Source: Rurimicrobium sp040387755
Lineage (GTDB): Bacteria > Bacteroidota > Bacteroidia > Chitinophagales > Chitinophagaceae
Assembly: GCA_040387755.1 (NCBI GenBank)
Contig: JAZKDB010000002.1
Coordinates: 1,798,001-1,862,000 of the forward strand
Length of the DNA: 64,000 nt
Direction of reading: 5' to 3'
Positions within the stretch are counted from its first letter, which is position 1; every line of letters begins with the position of its first letter. A program made the position numbers and the translations under genes. Below the pieces are notes generated by a model. It saw only the letters and a list, made by a program, of their open reading frames with translations. It searched no databases and was not told where the DNA came from. This document shows, one piece after another, positions 34,425 through 44,063 of this stretch.

Positions 34425-36818
34425 ATGTACGTAATAAAGAGAAGCGGAAAACAGGAATCCGTAAAATTTGATAAGGTAACAGCACGTATCGAAAAACTTT
34501 CGTACAGCCTGAGCCCCATAGTAAACGTGATAGACGTTGCTAAAAAAACAATTGAGGGTATCTATGCAGGAGTTCCAACTACCGAGTTGGACAGTCTTGC
34601 AGCAGAAACCGCAGCATCGTTGACCATCACCCATCCGGATTATGCTATTCTGGCATCAAGGATTGCGGTGAGCAACCTGCACAAAAACACGTTGAAGTCT
34701 TTTTCTGACACAATGCGCAATCTGTATAATTATATAGATGATGCAACAGGAAAACATCTTCCCTTAATCGCTGACGATGTAATGGCTATTATCGAAGAGC
34801 ACGCTGAGCTTTTGGATAGCACTATTATTTACGACAGGGATTTTGCTTTTGATTATTTCGGATTCAAAACATTGGAAAAATCTTATTTGCTGCGCATCAA
34901 TGGCAAAATCGTTGAGCGTCCGCAACACCTTTATATGCGCGTGGCTGTTGGTATTCACAAAAACGATATCGAAAGCGCCATCAAAACTTACCATCTGATG
35001 AGTGAACGTTGGTTTACACATGCTACGCCAACTTTATTCAATGCAGGCACACCTAAACCTCAGATGAGTTCCTGCTTTCTGTTGACAATGAAGGATGACA
35101 GCATCGATGGTATTTATGACACTCTAAAACAAACGGCTAAAATCTCTCAAAGTGCCGGTGGAATTGGCTTGGCTATCCACAATATCCGTGCTACAGGAAG
35201 TTATATCGGTGGCACAAACGGAACAAGCAATGGTATCATTCCAATGTTACGTGTGTTCAACGACACTGCACGCTATGTAGACCAAGGTGGAGGAAAACGC
35301 AAAGGAGCATTCGCTATTTATCTGGAGCCATGGCACGCAGATGTATTCGAATTCCTTGATTTACGCAAGAATCATGGTAAAGAAGAAATGCGCGCAAGAG
35401 ATTTGTTCTTCGCATTGTGGATTTCCGATTTGTTTATGAAACGCGTAGAGGCGGATGGCGAGTGGAGCTTGTTCTGCCCTAATGAAGCGCCGGGCCTGAG
35501 CGATTGTCACAGTGAAGAATTTGAAGCATTATATACCAAATACGAAGCTGAAGGACGTGCAAGAAAAACAATCAAAGCTCAGGAGCTTTGGTTTAAAATA
35601 ATGGAGTCGCAAATAGAAACGGGCACTCCTTACATGCTGTACAAAGATGCAGCCAATGGCAAAAGCAATCAACAAAATCTGGGTACAATTAAGAGCAGTA
35701 ATCTGTGCACAGAGATTATGGAGTTTACTTCTCCCGAAGAAGTAGCAGTATGTAATCTGGCTTCTTTGGCATTGCCTCGCTTCGTCATCAACGGAAGTTT
35801 TGACCATCAGCGTTTATACGAAATTACTTATCAGGTCACTAAAAATCTGAACGCAGTAATTGACAACAACTACTATCCAGTAGAAGAAGCTAAAACTTCC
35901 AATATGCGTCATCGTCCTGTTGGGCTTGGTGTTCAGGGTTTGGCTGATGTATTTATCATGTTGCGTTTGCCATTCGAAAGTGATTTGGCTAAAATGCTGA
36001 ACAAAAATATTTTCGAAACCATTTACTTCGCTGCAATGACAGCTAGTAAAGATCTGGCAAAAGAACAAGGGGCCTACGAAACATACGAAGGTTCTCCTGT
36101 TTCAAAAGGAATTTTCCAATACGACATGTGGGGTGTAACACCTAGCGATCGTTGGGATTGGGCTACCTTAAAAGAAGAAGTAAAAAAATATGGTGTGCGC
36201 AATTCATTACTTGTAGCACCAATGCCTACAGCTTCTACTTCTCAGATTTTTGGTAACAACGAATGCTTTGAACCATACACTTCCAACATTTACACACGCC
36301 GTGTCTTGAGTGGTGAATTCATCATTGTGAATAAACATTTGCTGAAAGACCTTGTAAACCTTGGCCTTTGGACCAATTCAATGAAAAATAAAATCATTGC
36401 AGCAAATGGTTCAGTTCAAAACATTGACGAAATTCCAACAGAAATCAAAGAACTCTACAAAACAGTTTGGGAAATCAAACAACGTAATCTGATTGATATG
36501 GCTGCCGACCGCGGTGCTTATATCTGCCAGTCTCAATCTTTGAACCTTTTTGTAGATAGTCCTTCTGCCAGCAAACTAACTTCAATGCACTTCTACGCAT
36601 GGAAAAAAGGTTTGAAAACAGGTATGTATTATTTACGTTCTCAGGCCGCTACTCAGGCAGTACAATTTACTGTGGAGAAACAGGGCAGCAATGATGTTGA
36701 GCCTTTGATACCGCATACAGAAAACGGTCAGGCGCAAACCAGTACAGATATTGAAGCAACAGAATACGAAGGCCCAAGCTGCTCTATGCAGGATGGATGT
36801 CTTACTTGCGGCTCTTAA
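34425..36818 (+). CDS. nrdA: Ribonucleoside-diphosphate reductase, alpha subunit (class Ia)
   Basis: A 797-residue catalytic subunit. An N-terminal ATP-cone (MYVIKRSGKQESVKFDKVTA) gives overall activity control by ATP/dATP. The active-site cysteines are in SSCFLLTM, NLCTEIMEF and VCNLASLAL, the radical-path tyrosines in GMYYLRSQAA, and the C-terminal thioredoxin-reducible pair in CLTCGS. It makes dNDPs for DNA synthesis. A 20-bp-stem terminator follows. Confidence 0.96.
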   Translation: MYVIKRSGKQESVKFDKVTARIEKLSYSLSPIVNVIDVAKKTIEGIYAGVPTTELDSLAAETAASLTITHPDYAILASRIAVSNLHKNTLKSFSDTMRNLYNYIDDATGKHLPLIADDVMAIIEEHAELLDSTIIYDRDFAFDYFGFKTLEKSYLLRINGKIVERPQHLYMRVAVGIHKNDIESAIKTYHLMSERWFTHATPTLFNAGTPKPQMSSCFLLTMKDDSIDGIYDTLKQTAKISQSAGGIGLAIHNIRATGSYIGGTNGTSNGIIPMLRVFNDTARYVDQGGGKRKGAFAIYLEPWHADVFEFLDLRKNHGKEEMRARDLFFALWISDLFMKRVEADGEWSLFCPNEAPGLSDCHSEEFEALYTKYEAEGRARKTIKAQELWFKIMESQIETGTPYMLYKDAANGKSNQQNLGTIKSSNLCTEIMEFTSPEEVAVCNLASLALPRFVINGSFDHQRLYEITYQVTKNLNAVIDNNYYPVEEAKTSNMRHRPVGLGVQGLADVFIMLRLPFESDLAKMLNKNIFETIYFAAMTASKDLAKEQGAYETYEGSPVSKGIFQYDMWGVTPSDRWDWATLKEEVKKYGVRNSLLVAPMPTASTSQIFGNNECFEPYTSNIYTRRVLSGEFIIVNKHLLKDLVNLGLWTNSMKNKIIAANGSVQNIDEIPTEIKELYKTVWEIKQRNLIDMAADRGAYICQSQSLNLFVDSPSASKLTSMHFYAWKKGLKTGMYYLRSQAATQAVQFTVEKQGSNDVEPLIPHTENGQAQTSTDIEATEYEGPSCSMQDGCLTCGS

Positions 36819-36837
36819 TCAATATAGAAATTACAAT

Positions 36838-36881
36838 AAAGTAAAAAGCAGGCACCCTATCGGGTGCCTGCTTTTTACTTT
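36838..36881 (+). terminator. Strong bidirectional terminator after nrdA
   Basis: A perfect 20-bp stem from 36838-36857 paired with 36862-36881 around loop TATC (core GCAGGCACCC/GGGTGCCTGC) with flanking A and T tracts. It serves nrdA and possibly the convergent methyltransferase gene. Confidence 0.93.
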
Positions 36882-36917
36882 ATTTATCAGAAACTTCTCT
36901 CGGAATTAGACGAAAAA

Positions 36918-37712
36918 CTACTTACCTACGGTATAATACACACAGGTTGTAATGAAATTGCGGATATAAGGTATAGAGCCAATAAAGCCAAGCTGTTTAC
37001 GGGGCTCCAATCCAAATTTATACTTATAAATCGGGTTAATCAGGTAGTGCTGCTTGTGCAGTACTTTAAGCCCTGCATTTTTTATATATTTTTCAAATTG
37101 CCCAATAGTAATACTAGTATCCCATACCTCTAACAGGCTTTCAATAGCACCTTCACTTTCACCCATCATTTTCAGTATCGACTTGTAGATGCCTCTTGGC
37201 AAAATATGATAATAAGGCAGCTTGCTCGCCAGTTTTCCCTCACATATTTGTTGGTGGCCACCAAAAGGCATATACCAAGGAGGAAAACCAAAGAATATTT
37301 GTCCGCCAGGTCTTAAAAAGCTGCTGAGGTGGGTGATAAACTTTTCCTGTTCCGGCACATGCTCTATCACATCCTTGAGCATAATAATGTCGAATGCACC
37401 TTTGTATTTCGTTGCAAAATCTTCGTCATAAATATTTTGGCTCAGCAATACTGCTTGCCCCTTTTCTACATATTCTTTGAGAAAGTCCTTCGCGAAGTCC
37501 ACTCTTATTTCGGCCAAATCTACACCTAAACAATTACAGCCTCTTTTCAGAAAAGGCAATAATACGCCCCCTTCGGCACAGCCTACTTCCATTACAGTAG
37601 TGGCAGAATTGATAACGTGCGTTTCGGAAATGAAGGGGAGTACATAATTTTCAGAGTTTTCAACCTGCTGATCAAATCGTACTTGTACATTTTTGTGTTG
37701 GATTAGTGCCAA
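36918..37712 (-). CDS. Class I SAM-dependent methyltransferase
   Basis: A 264-residue protein with SAM motif I VMEVGCAEGGVLLPFL near residue 40, acidic motif II in CLGVDLAEIRV and motif III in FDIIMLKDVIEHVPE (methyltransferase types 11/23). The C-terminal third (YHILPRGIYKSILKMMGESE) resembles enzymes acting on surface polysaccharides or lipids. Substrate unknown. It begins 34 bases after the DAHP synthase gene on the same strand. Confidence 0.85.
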   Translation of the reverse strand: MALIQHKNVQVRFDQQVENSENYVLPFISETHVINSATTVMEVGCAEGGVLLPFLKRGCNCLGVDLAEIRVDFAKDFLKEYVEKGQAVLLSQNIYDEDFATKYKGAFDIIMLKDVIEHVPEQEKFITHLSSFLRPGGQIFFGFPPWYMPFGGHQQICEGKLASKLPYYHILPRGIYKSILKMMGESEGAIESLLEVWDTSITIGQFEKYIKNAGLKVLHKQHYLINPIYKYKFGLEPRKQLGFIGSIPYIRNFITTCVYYTVGK

Positions 37713-37745
37713 TGTAGTTTGTTTTGGTGTGTAAATTTAAGGAGA

Positions 37746-38822
37746 TTATTGAGGATTTTGAATAGGTTGTTCCAACTGTTTTTTAATACTCTCATCGTGT
37801 ATAATTTGCCAAAGTGCGGCGATATACTGTTTGTCTAATGAATGCTTACTGCCCTGTTCGCAACGCGTCTCCAATATCTCTCTCCAGCGTTCCGGCTGAT
37901 AAGCAGTAATGTTGTTTTGTCTTTTGATATCACCCATCTGCGCAGATATTTCCATTCTACGCGAAAGCAAATCAATTATCTCGGCATCAATGTTATCGGT
38001 TGTTTGGCGCAAATATTCCAACTCCAGATTGTCATCAGGTGCAAAAGCCTTTCTGATAACCAATTGAAGCAGCAACTCTCTGAGTTCATCAGGACATATT
38101 TGTTGCGCAGCATCTGTCCAGGCCTCTTTAGGGTGAATATGAGTTTCTATCATCAGGCCATCAAAACCAATATTCATAGCTTTCTGTGCTACCTGAGCTA
38201 CCAAATTTGCTTTTCCTGTGATGTGGCTTGGGTCGCAAAAAATAGGGAGATTGGCAATGCGCCGGCGAAGTTCAATGGGTATAATCCAATTAGGCTGATT
38301 ACGATAACTACGTGTTGTTTTATAGGTAGAAAAACCTCTGTGAATGGCCGCAATATCTGTAATGCCCGCAGACATAATTCGTTCTATCCCTCCCTGCCAC
38401 AAGTCAACATCCGGATTTACCGGATTCTTAACCAAAACTGGAATGGAGACACCTTTTAATGCGTCTGCAATATGTTGCACCTGAAAAGGGTTCACCGTCG
38501 TCCTGGCTCCAATCCAGACACTATCAATTCCATATTTCAGGGCAAGTTCTACATGCTCTGCCTCGGCTACTTCTATAGTAATGGCAAAACCAAAATGCCT
38601 TTTGACTTCGCTTAACCAACCCAAAGCCTCTTCGCCCTTGCCTTCAAAAGAGCCAGGCCGTGTACGAGGCTTCCAAACACCAGCTCTGAATAACTGAAGC
38701 GGTAAATCCTTCATGCCTTCTGCGGTATTCCACAGTTGCTCACGTGTTTCGGCACTGCAAGGCCCGGCAATCAGGAAGGGTTTTTCTGCTTGGGTAAAAA
38801 AAGACATACTGCGAAGATACAT
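37746..38822 (-). CDS. Bifunctional DAHP synthase / chorismate mutase type II
   Basis: A 358-residue fusion. Residues of about 15-265 are a KDSA/AroF-type 3-deoxy-7-phosphoheptulonate synthase (FLIAGPCSAETREQ, RAGVWKPRTRPGSFEG, SVWIGARTTVNPF, PIFCDPSHITGKA). Residues of about 270-350 are an AroQ chorismate mutase (LRQTTDNIDAEIIDLLSRRMEISAQMG). It catalyses the first step of the shikimate pathway and the step to prephenate, with the mutase probably giving feedback control. The start could also be Met at residue 6 (38807). Confidence 0.93.
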   Translation of the reverse strand: MYLRSMSFFTQAEKPFLIAGPCSAETREQLWNTAEGMKDLPLQLFRAGVWKPRTRPGSFEGKGEEALGWLSEVKRHFGFAITIEVAEAEHVELALKYGIDSVWIGARTTVNPFQVQHIADALKGVSIPVLVKNPVNPDVDLWQGGIERIMSAGITDIAAIHRGFSTYKTTRSYRNQPNWIIPIELRRRIANLPIFCDPSHITGKANLVAQVAQKAMNIGFDGLMIETHIHPKEAWTDAAQQICPDELRELLLQLVIRKAFAPDDNLELEYLRQTTDNIDAEIIDLLSRRMEISAQMGDIKRQNNITAYQPERWREILETRCEQGSKHSLDKQYIAALWQIIHDESIKKQLEQPIQNPQ

Positions 38823-38858
38823 TGTATAAATAACGCCCGTCGGGCCACAAACCTAATT

Positions 38859-39296
38859 CTATACTAATTTTTCCATGGCCAAATGCGGAATGGTGACTTC
38901 GGTAAAGATATCTCCATAAACGGTATAGCCTAGTTGCTGATAAAAACCAATTGCATTTTGCCGTGCATGAAGTTCTATTCTGTTAAACCCCCGGTTCTTA
39001 GCATCTGCTTCGGCTTCTTGCATAAGCAGTTTTCCTATTCCCTTTCCCTGGCGATTGCCATCTACAGCCATTTGCCTTAATTTAAGGACCCCCTTTCCCA
39101 AATCTTTAGCCATGAGGCAAGCTATTACTTGTTCATTCTCAATGGCAATAAATATGTCGTCTTCATGATCTCCACTGGTGTCTTCATGATACAATGAAAG
39201 CCCCAATGGATTACGTAACACTTTTTCACGCAGATCAAAGACCTGAGGAAAAAATTCACTTCGTGTATTAATCTTTTGAATGGAAATTGTAGACAT
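38859..39296 (-). CDS. GNAT family N-acetyltransferase
   Basis: A 145-residue protein with the acetyl-CoA motif A RQMAVDGNRQGKGIGKLLMQ, then NRGFNRIELHARQNAIGFYQQLGYTVYG. This is the ElaA/PhnO-like small GNAT layout. Substrate unknown. It lies 36 bases upstream of the DAHP synthase gene and 21 bases downstream of the vWA gene. Confidence 0.88.
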   Translation of the reverse strand: MSTISIQKINTRSEFFPQVFDLREKVLRNPLGLSLYHEDTSGDHEDDIFIAIENEQVIACLMAKDLGKGVLKLRQMAVDGNRQGKGIGKLLMQEAEADAKNRGFNRIELHARQNAIGFYQQLGYTVYGDIFTEVTIPHLAMEKLV

Positions 39297-39317
39297 TTAT
39301 GTGCTTATTGAAAGGGC

Positions 39318-41390
39318 TTAGTTTAATTCTGCTATTACAGTTTCGTTAGGTTTTATCTGAAACTTGTACACTTTTTCCGGCAAACCTGCACCTAAGCTAT
39401 AATGCGCTTCATAAACCCCTGGCTTAATCTCAAGGCTTTGTGTGGCAGGGCTCCCATTGACATCCATTTTATAAAACTGAACATATCGGTCACCCAGAGG
39501 ATAATACAGAGAAACTTTACCTAAACGATTGGTATTTGTAAATTGGATAGTTCCCGGAACATCTATTGGTATCACTACTACTGCACCAAAAGTAAGATCA
39601 ACCGAACGCACACTAACTGGCAAAGTATTAATCTCAATATGATAATTGCCCGGAGGATAAGGAAGAACTGTATCACATTTTTGCTGCACCATCGGCTGAG
39701 GCACAAAATTCCTTTTTACCTGAGCCATATATTTATCTACAGGTTTTTTTGTGTCTCCTGTTTTCCATACAAACTGTAATGAACCCATCCCTACGGTAAT
39801 CACTATCTTGTTTTTCATGTTTGGAGCAATCTCAATATCTTTCAAAAAAGTGCGGTCACTGCCCACAACACTTAAGTTAAAACTTCCTGATGGTGTTTTG
39901 ATAGGGTCCGGATTGCCATCAGGATTTACAGTTCTGTAAAAAGTGTGAACATCTTTTCCTGTCTTAGGGTCGCTTAATAAAATCTGGGGTGTAGTGGAAT
40001 AGAACTTGCCATTTCCGTCAGTAAAGAAAAGTTCAACTTCTGTTTCAGCTGCTGGTGTTTTTTCGACAACATAAGGTGTTTCTTCTTTCTTCAGCACGGG
40101 CTTTACAGAAGGAGATACTACTGGTTTGATTACTGGCTTTACAACAGGTTTTGTTTCTTCTTTCCTTATGGTAATCGGTATAATAATTGTATCCGGATTA
40201 ACTGCAGCAATTGGTTCGAATTTAGACAATTCCATGGGCGGTACAACCACCTTTTTGGGTGTAGGTATTACTACTAAAACACTTTTCAATGGTTTCCTTT
40301 TAGAGAACCCTAAAGGTTTAATTGCTTTTAAAGGCTTTCTTGGCTCCTCTACTTTGGGTGTTGGTGGTGGCGTTACAATCTCTATTCTAGGCGCATCACC
40401 AATAACAGACATTTTAAATCCAGGAACAATCAAAAAATCAGGATTGGGTGGATCAATAATAATTGTCTTATATACCTTGAGTTTTGTCTTAAGGCGCAAC
40501 AACGCAATTGTTCTTCTATCGCGCTCCTGAAGCACTGGCTTAGGTTCTTCCCTTGGCTTTATTGGCAAAACAGCTATAGTATCCTTCTTTGGTGTTTCTA
40601 TCGGCTTCTTTGGCTCCTCCTGCTTCTTTGCAGGCTCTTCCTTCTTTATGGTAACGGGTATTACAATAGTATCCGGCTTTTTGTATTCGGGCATTACAGT
40701 TATAATCTTGCCGGTTTTTGCTCTGTCAAATCCTTCGCGATGCGCATCTGTTATTTTTGAAATCGCCAGTGGCATCTCGGCCTCTTTACTGACAGTAAGA
40801 AATGTACCAAGACAGTTGTACATCTCCTTGAGTGGGGCATAATCTACCAGACTAACGATATAGGGTCTGAAAAATATTTTGCGCTGCAGCAAATCATTAA
40901 CCACTTTACAAATATCACCACCACAACTTTCTCCTCCATCTGTTACCAGAATAATACTGTAGGCATACTTAGCTTCATTTTCAAAATCTTCCATGGCAGC
41001 TTCGCTAAGGGAATAAGCAATAGGTGAAACCCCATATCCACGCAAGGCTGCAAGGCGCGCTTCCATCTGGGTGGTATTGTCTCTCGCAAACATTATCTCC
41101 CTTTTGGTATCGTAACAGTTCTTTTCCTGTGCCGGATATTGGTGTCCAAACACACGTAACCCAAATTGAACTTCTGCATTGGCCTGGCTCAGGCTGTCAA
41201 TCATTGACAAAATAAACTTGCCTGCTTGTTGAAAACGGGTGCGTCCCGGAGCCCAGTCCTCTGACATACTGCTGGAGCCATCCAATAAGATAAGTACGCG
41301 AGGAGTTTTAGAACTGGCATTTTGCTGAGCCAAACTCCAAAAGGGATTTAATAAAATACTAAATACTATAAAGCGAAATAATAGACGCAT
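39318..41390 (-). CDS. Exported von Willebrand factor A domain protein with Lys/Pro-rich linker
   Basis: A 690-residue protein with a signal peptide (FSILLNPFWSLAQ). The vWA domain (residues of about 30-230) has a full MIDAS motif: DGSSSMS, a later Thr in SPIAYS, and VTDGGESC. Residues of about 240-440 are a low-complexity Lys/Pro/Glu linker containing two copies of a PDTIxIPxTIxKEE motif and KPVxKPV repeats. The C-terminal 250 residues are beta-rich and end in a carboxypeptidase-regulatory-like strand pattern. Probably an adhesive or scaffolding envelope protein. Ligand unknown. Confidence 0.82.
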   Translation of the reverse strand: MRLLFRFIVFSILLNPFWSLAQQNASSKTPRVLILLDGSSSMSEDWAPGRTRFQQAGKFILSMIDSLSQANAEVQFGLRVFGHQYPAQEKNCYDTKREIMFARDNTTQMEARLAALRGYGVSPIAYSLSEAAMEDFENEAKYAYSIILVTDGGESCGGDICKVVNDLLQRKIFFRPYIVSLVDYAPLKEMYNCLGTFLTVSKEAEMPLAISKITDAHREGFDRAKTGKIITVMPEYKKPDTIVIPVTIKKEEPAKKQEEPKKPIETPKKDTIAVLPIKPREEPKPVLQERDRRTIALLRLKTKLKVYKTIIIDPPNPDFLIVPGFKMSVIGDAPRIEIVTPPPTPKVEEPRKPLKAIKPLGFSKRKPLKSVLVVIPTPKKVVVPPMELSKFEPIAAVNPDTIIIPITIRKEETKPVVKPVIKPVVSPSVKPVLKKEETPYVVEKTPAAETEVELFFTDGNGKFYSTTPQILLSDPKTGKDVHTFYRTVNPDGNPDPIKTPSGSFNLSVVGSDRTFLKDIEIAPNMKNKIVITVGMGSLQFVWKTGDTKKPVDKYMAQVKRNFVPQPMVQQKCDTVLPYPPGNYHIEINTLPVSVRSVDLTFGAVVVIPIDVPGTIQFTNTNRLGKVSLYYPLGDRYVQFYKMDVNGSPATQSLEIKPGVYEAHYSLGAGLPEKVYKFQIKPNETVIAELN

Positions 41391-41472
41391 GGGGCAGAAA
41401 ACAGAAGCACAAACTTAAGTTTTTTATTTGGGATAGGGTAATTAATGCTTGTGGGGCATCGTATCTAAAAAA

Positions 41473-41511
41473 GTGAGCAGAAAAGCTCTTTGACAATACT
41501 TTCCTGCTCAC
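41473..41511 (-). terminator. Terminator after the second M16 peptidase gene
   Basis: GTGAGCAG pairs with CTGCTCAC (8 bp), extended by AAAG/CTTT past a mismatch, with a long loop. On the minus strand it is followed by TTTTTTAGATAC. It lies 19 bases beyond the stop. Confidence 0.7.
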
Positions 41512-41529
41512 CAACAATTGTACTTTTTA

Positions 41530-42765
41530 TTACTCCGCTTTATAAAACAAGGTGTTTTCGTTTGTTGACCGAAAGACATGTTTTGCTGTCTCCAATAAAG
41601 AAAGAGCCGTCACCTTTTGGTAGTTCTCTAGCTCCTGATTAATCAATGCAGCATCACCCAGCAATTCATAGAAAGCAAGGTTATTAGAGCGCGAAAGAAT
41701 ACTCATATCTTCAAAAGCTATCATTGCTTCAATCTTGTTTTGCGCTTTTTGCAATTCAGCCTCGCTTATTCCTTCGTTTAACAATAAGCTTATTTGTTCT
41801 TTAATAGCATTATTTGCTGCTTCAAGAGTAAATCCTTCTTTTATTTTTCCTTCTATAACCAGCAATCCGGCATCCAGACTGCCCGTATGGTAGCAATTGA
41901 TATTGCTGAAAATCTGTTGCTCTTTTACCAATGTGAGATAGAGCCTTGATGCATAACCATTACCCAAAATTTCGGTGATGAGATCACACTCATGGTATCC
42001 GCTTTGCATACGCGCTGGCATATGCCATGCTTTATATAGAGCGTCAATAGGCACTTTGCGCACAACAGTTTCGGTTCGGGCCTCTTTTTGTTCCGGTTCG
42101 ACAGGCAGCGCTCTTGTATATTTTTCTCCTGCTGGTATATCTCCAAACCACTTATTGGATAATGCTTTTACTTCTTCGGTGTTTACATTTCCTGCTACGC
42201 AAAGAATCGCGTTTACAGGTCGGTAATGCTTAAAAAAGAAATTCCTGACATCTTCTAGCTGTGCATCTTCTACATGTTTGAGTTCTTTGCCTATGGTCAT
42301 CCATTTGTAAGGATGTTGTGTATACGCCAGCTCACGTAAATGTTTCCAGGCATCTCCATAGGGCTTGTTGATATAGTGTTCTTTGAATTCTTCACAAACC
42401 ACCTTTCTCTGAACATCAAGGCTTTTTTTGCTAAAAGCTAAAGAAAGCAGTCGGTCACTCTCTAACCAAAAAGCTGTTTCAATATTTTGGCGGGGCAGTT
42501 GTATATAATAATTGGTGATATCGTTAGTAGTGTAAGCATTGTTCTCGCCACCAGCCATCTGCAAAGGAGCATCATATTCTGGAATATTGACCGAACCACC
42601 AAACATCAGGTGCTCAAACAGATGTGCAAAGCCTGTCATTTGAGGATTTTCGTCTCTTGCTCCAACATCATACAACAGATTGACTGCCACCATAGGTGTA
42701 GTTGTATCCTGATGCACTATAACACGCAAACCATTTTCCAGAGTAAATTTCTCGAACTGTATCAT
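41530..42765 (-). CDS. M16 family zinc metallopeptidase (single-unit)
   Basis: A 411-residue protein with no signal peptide and the inverted zinc motif HLFEH at about residues 48-52 in the context MTGFAHLFEHLMFGGS, with the third ligand Glu in the VCEEFKEHY region. At about 410 residues it is a one-unit M16 protein that normally forms a dimer, often with a second inactive partner. Bacteroidota often carry that partner next door; here it is not adjacent. It follows pdxA by 45 bases. Confidence 0.9.
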   Translation of the reverse strand: MIQFEKFTLENGLRVIVHQDTTTPMVAVNLLYDVGARDENPQMTGFAHLFEHLMFGGSVNIPEYDAPLQMAGGENNAYTTNDITNYYIQLPRQNIETAFWLESDRLLSLAFSKKSLDVQRKVVCEEFKEHYINKPYGDAWKHLRELAYTQHPYKWMTIGKELKHVEDAQLEDVRNFFFKHYRPVNAILCVAGNVNTEEVKALSNKWFGDIPAGEKYTRALPVEPEQKEARTETVVRKVPIDALYKAWHMPARMQSGYHECDLITEILGNGYASRLYLTLVKEQQIFSNINCYHTGSLDAGLLVIEGKIKEGFTLEAANNAIKEQISLLLNEGISEAELQKAQNKIEAMIAFEDMSILSRSNNLAFYELLGDAALINQELENYQKVTALSLLETAKHVFRSTNENTLFYKAE

Positions 42766-42810
42766 CTTATTACTTAATCTCTTTTCTAAAAAAATTTGGT
42801 ACGAATATAT

Positions 42811-43863
42811 TTAGTCTCTTTCCTTCTCCATTCTCCGGCGACGTAATGGATTTGATGTATACTCAGCATAACTTTCTCGTTGACGAACCAACTCTATTGC
42901 CTGAAAAACAGCTTCCAGAAAAGAAGAGTGGTCGGCTAGGTTTTTTCCTGCAATATCAAAGGCTGTACCATGGTCTGGTGAGGTGCGGACAATTGGAAGT
43001 CCTGCTGTAAAGTTTACACCTTCACCGTTAGCCAGCGTCTTAAAAGGAATCAAACCCTGATCATGATACATGGCCAAAATTCCGTCAAAGTTTTTATAAT
43101 TGCCTTTGGCAAAAAAAGCATCTGCACTATACGGACCATAAACCAGATGACCGGTTTGCTGCCATTGTTCTAAGACAGGTTTGATAATACTTTGCTCCTG
43201 ATTTCCAATTGTACCTTCATCACCGGCATGAGGATTGAGTCCTAATACTGCTATACGAGGTTTATCAATGCCAAAATCCTTAATCAGGCTGTCTCTCAGT
43301 AATGTAAGTTTACTTTGTAATAGCTCGGTTGTTATCGAAGCAGCAACTTTTTCCAGTGGTATATGCTCAGTGGCTACAGCAACGCGTAAGTCCTTATGAT
43401 ATAGGAGCATCAAAACATCCTTAGCCTCAAACTTATCCTTAAGAAAAGGGGTATGACCGGAGAAAGGGAAGTTTGGCGATTGTGCATTGCTCTTATGTAT
43501 CGGGCCTGTTACCAACGCATCTAATTGGCCATCTTTAAGGCATTGGGTAGCTACCTGAAGCGAACGAACAGCATATTTTCCTCCGGCTTCTGTAAGAACT
43601 CCAGGTTGTATGGACACTTCTTCTTCCCAACAGTTGAATACATTCACCTGCTTAGGGTTTAGTTTATCCATTTCTTTGGTACTATTAAATACCAGTTGAT
43701 GGTCAACTGCAATACGACGATAATAATTAATTACCTTGTTGGATGAGAAAACAATCGGTGTACACAAATCCAGTATACGATTATCAGACAGGGCTTTTAT
43801 AATTATCTCCGGTCCTATGCCATTGATATCACCTGTTGTGATGCCTATAATTGGTTTTTCCAT
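42811..43863 (-). CDS. pdxA: 4-hydroxythreonine-4-phosphate dehydrogenase
   Basis: A 350-residue protein with the PdxA signatures GITTGDINGIGPEIIIKAL, VTGPIHKSNAQ, the metal-binding His in MYHDQGLIPFKTL, and GTAFDIAGKNLADHSS. It oxidises 4-phosphohydroxy-L-threonine in the DXP-dependent pyridoxal phosphate pathway. Its partner pdxJ is not in the window. An inverted repeat/terminator-like hairpin lies 36 bases upstream. Confidence 0.95.
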   Translation of the reverse strand: MEKPIIGITTGDINGIGPEIIIKALSDNRILDLCTPIVFSSNKVINYYRRIAVDHQLVFNSTKEMDKLNPKQVNVFNCWEEEVSIQPGVLTEAGGKYAVRSLQVATQCLKDGQLDALVTGPIHKSNAQSPNFPFSGHTPFLKDKFEAKDVLMLLYHKDLRVAVATEHIPLEKVAASITTELLQSKLTLLRDSLIKDFGIDKPRIAVLGLNPHAGDEGTIGNQEQSIIKPVLEQWQQTGHLVYGPYSADAFFAKGNYKNFDGILAMYHDQGLIPFKTLANGEGVNFTAGLPIVRTSPDHGTAFDIAGKNLADHSSFLEAVFQAIELVRQRESYAEYTSNPLRRRRMEKERD

Positions 43864-43898
43864 ATAAAATTAATACCCTGATTTTATTGATAAAAAAT

Positions 43899-43938
43899 AA
43901 CCAAACAAAAATAGGTTTAATTGCCCAATTGTTTGGTT
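43899..43938 (-). terminator. Hairpin upstream of pdxA, possible tandem terminator
   Basis: AACCAAACAA (43899-43908) pairs with TTGTTTGGTT (43929-43938), a 10-bp stem with a 20-base loop. On the minus strand it is followed by ATTTTTTATC. It lies between the T9SS gene terminator and pdxA, so it could be a second terminator or a pdxA leader hairpin. Confidence 0.5.
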
Positions 43939-44010
43939 CTGATTTAGGTTTGAGTAAATCCCAGAATCTATAAATATTAATAGATAAACATACTATTTTC
44001 TTTCAAACAA

Positions 44011-44047
44011 GAGAGCTCCGAAAACTTGTAATGCTTCCGGAGCTCTC
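44011..44047 (-). terminator. Terminator after the T9SS type B protein gene
   Basis: GAGAGCTCCG pairs with CGGAGCTCTC (10 bp) around a 17-base loop. On the minus strand it is followed by TTGTTTGAAAG. It lies 17 bases past the stop. Confidence 0.8.
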
Positions 44048-44063
44048 AACTCAATAAAGACAT

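Noticed and set aside
40126..40530. Plus-strand 134-codon ORF inside the vWA gene
   Set aside because: It is antisense to the Lys/Pro-rich linker, and its Gly/Ile/Thr-rich composition is what the complement of such codons gives.
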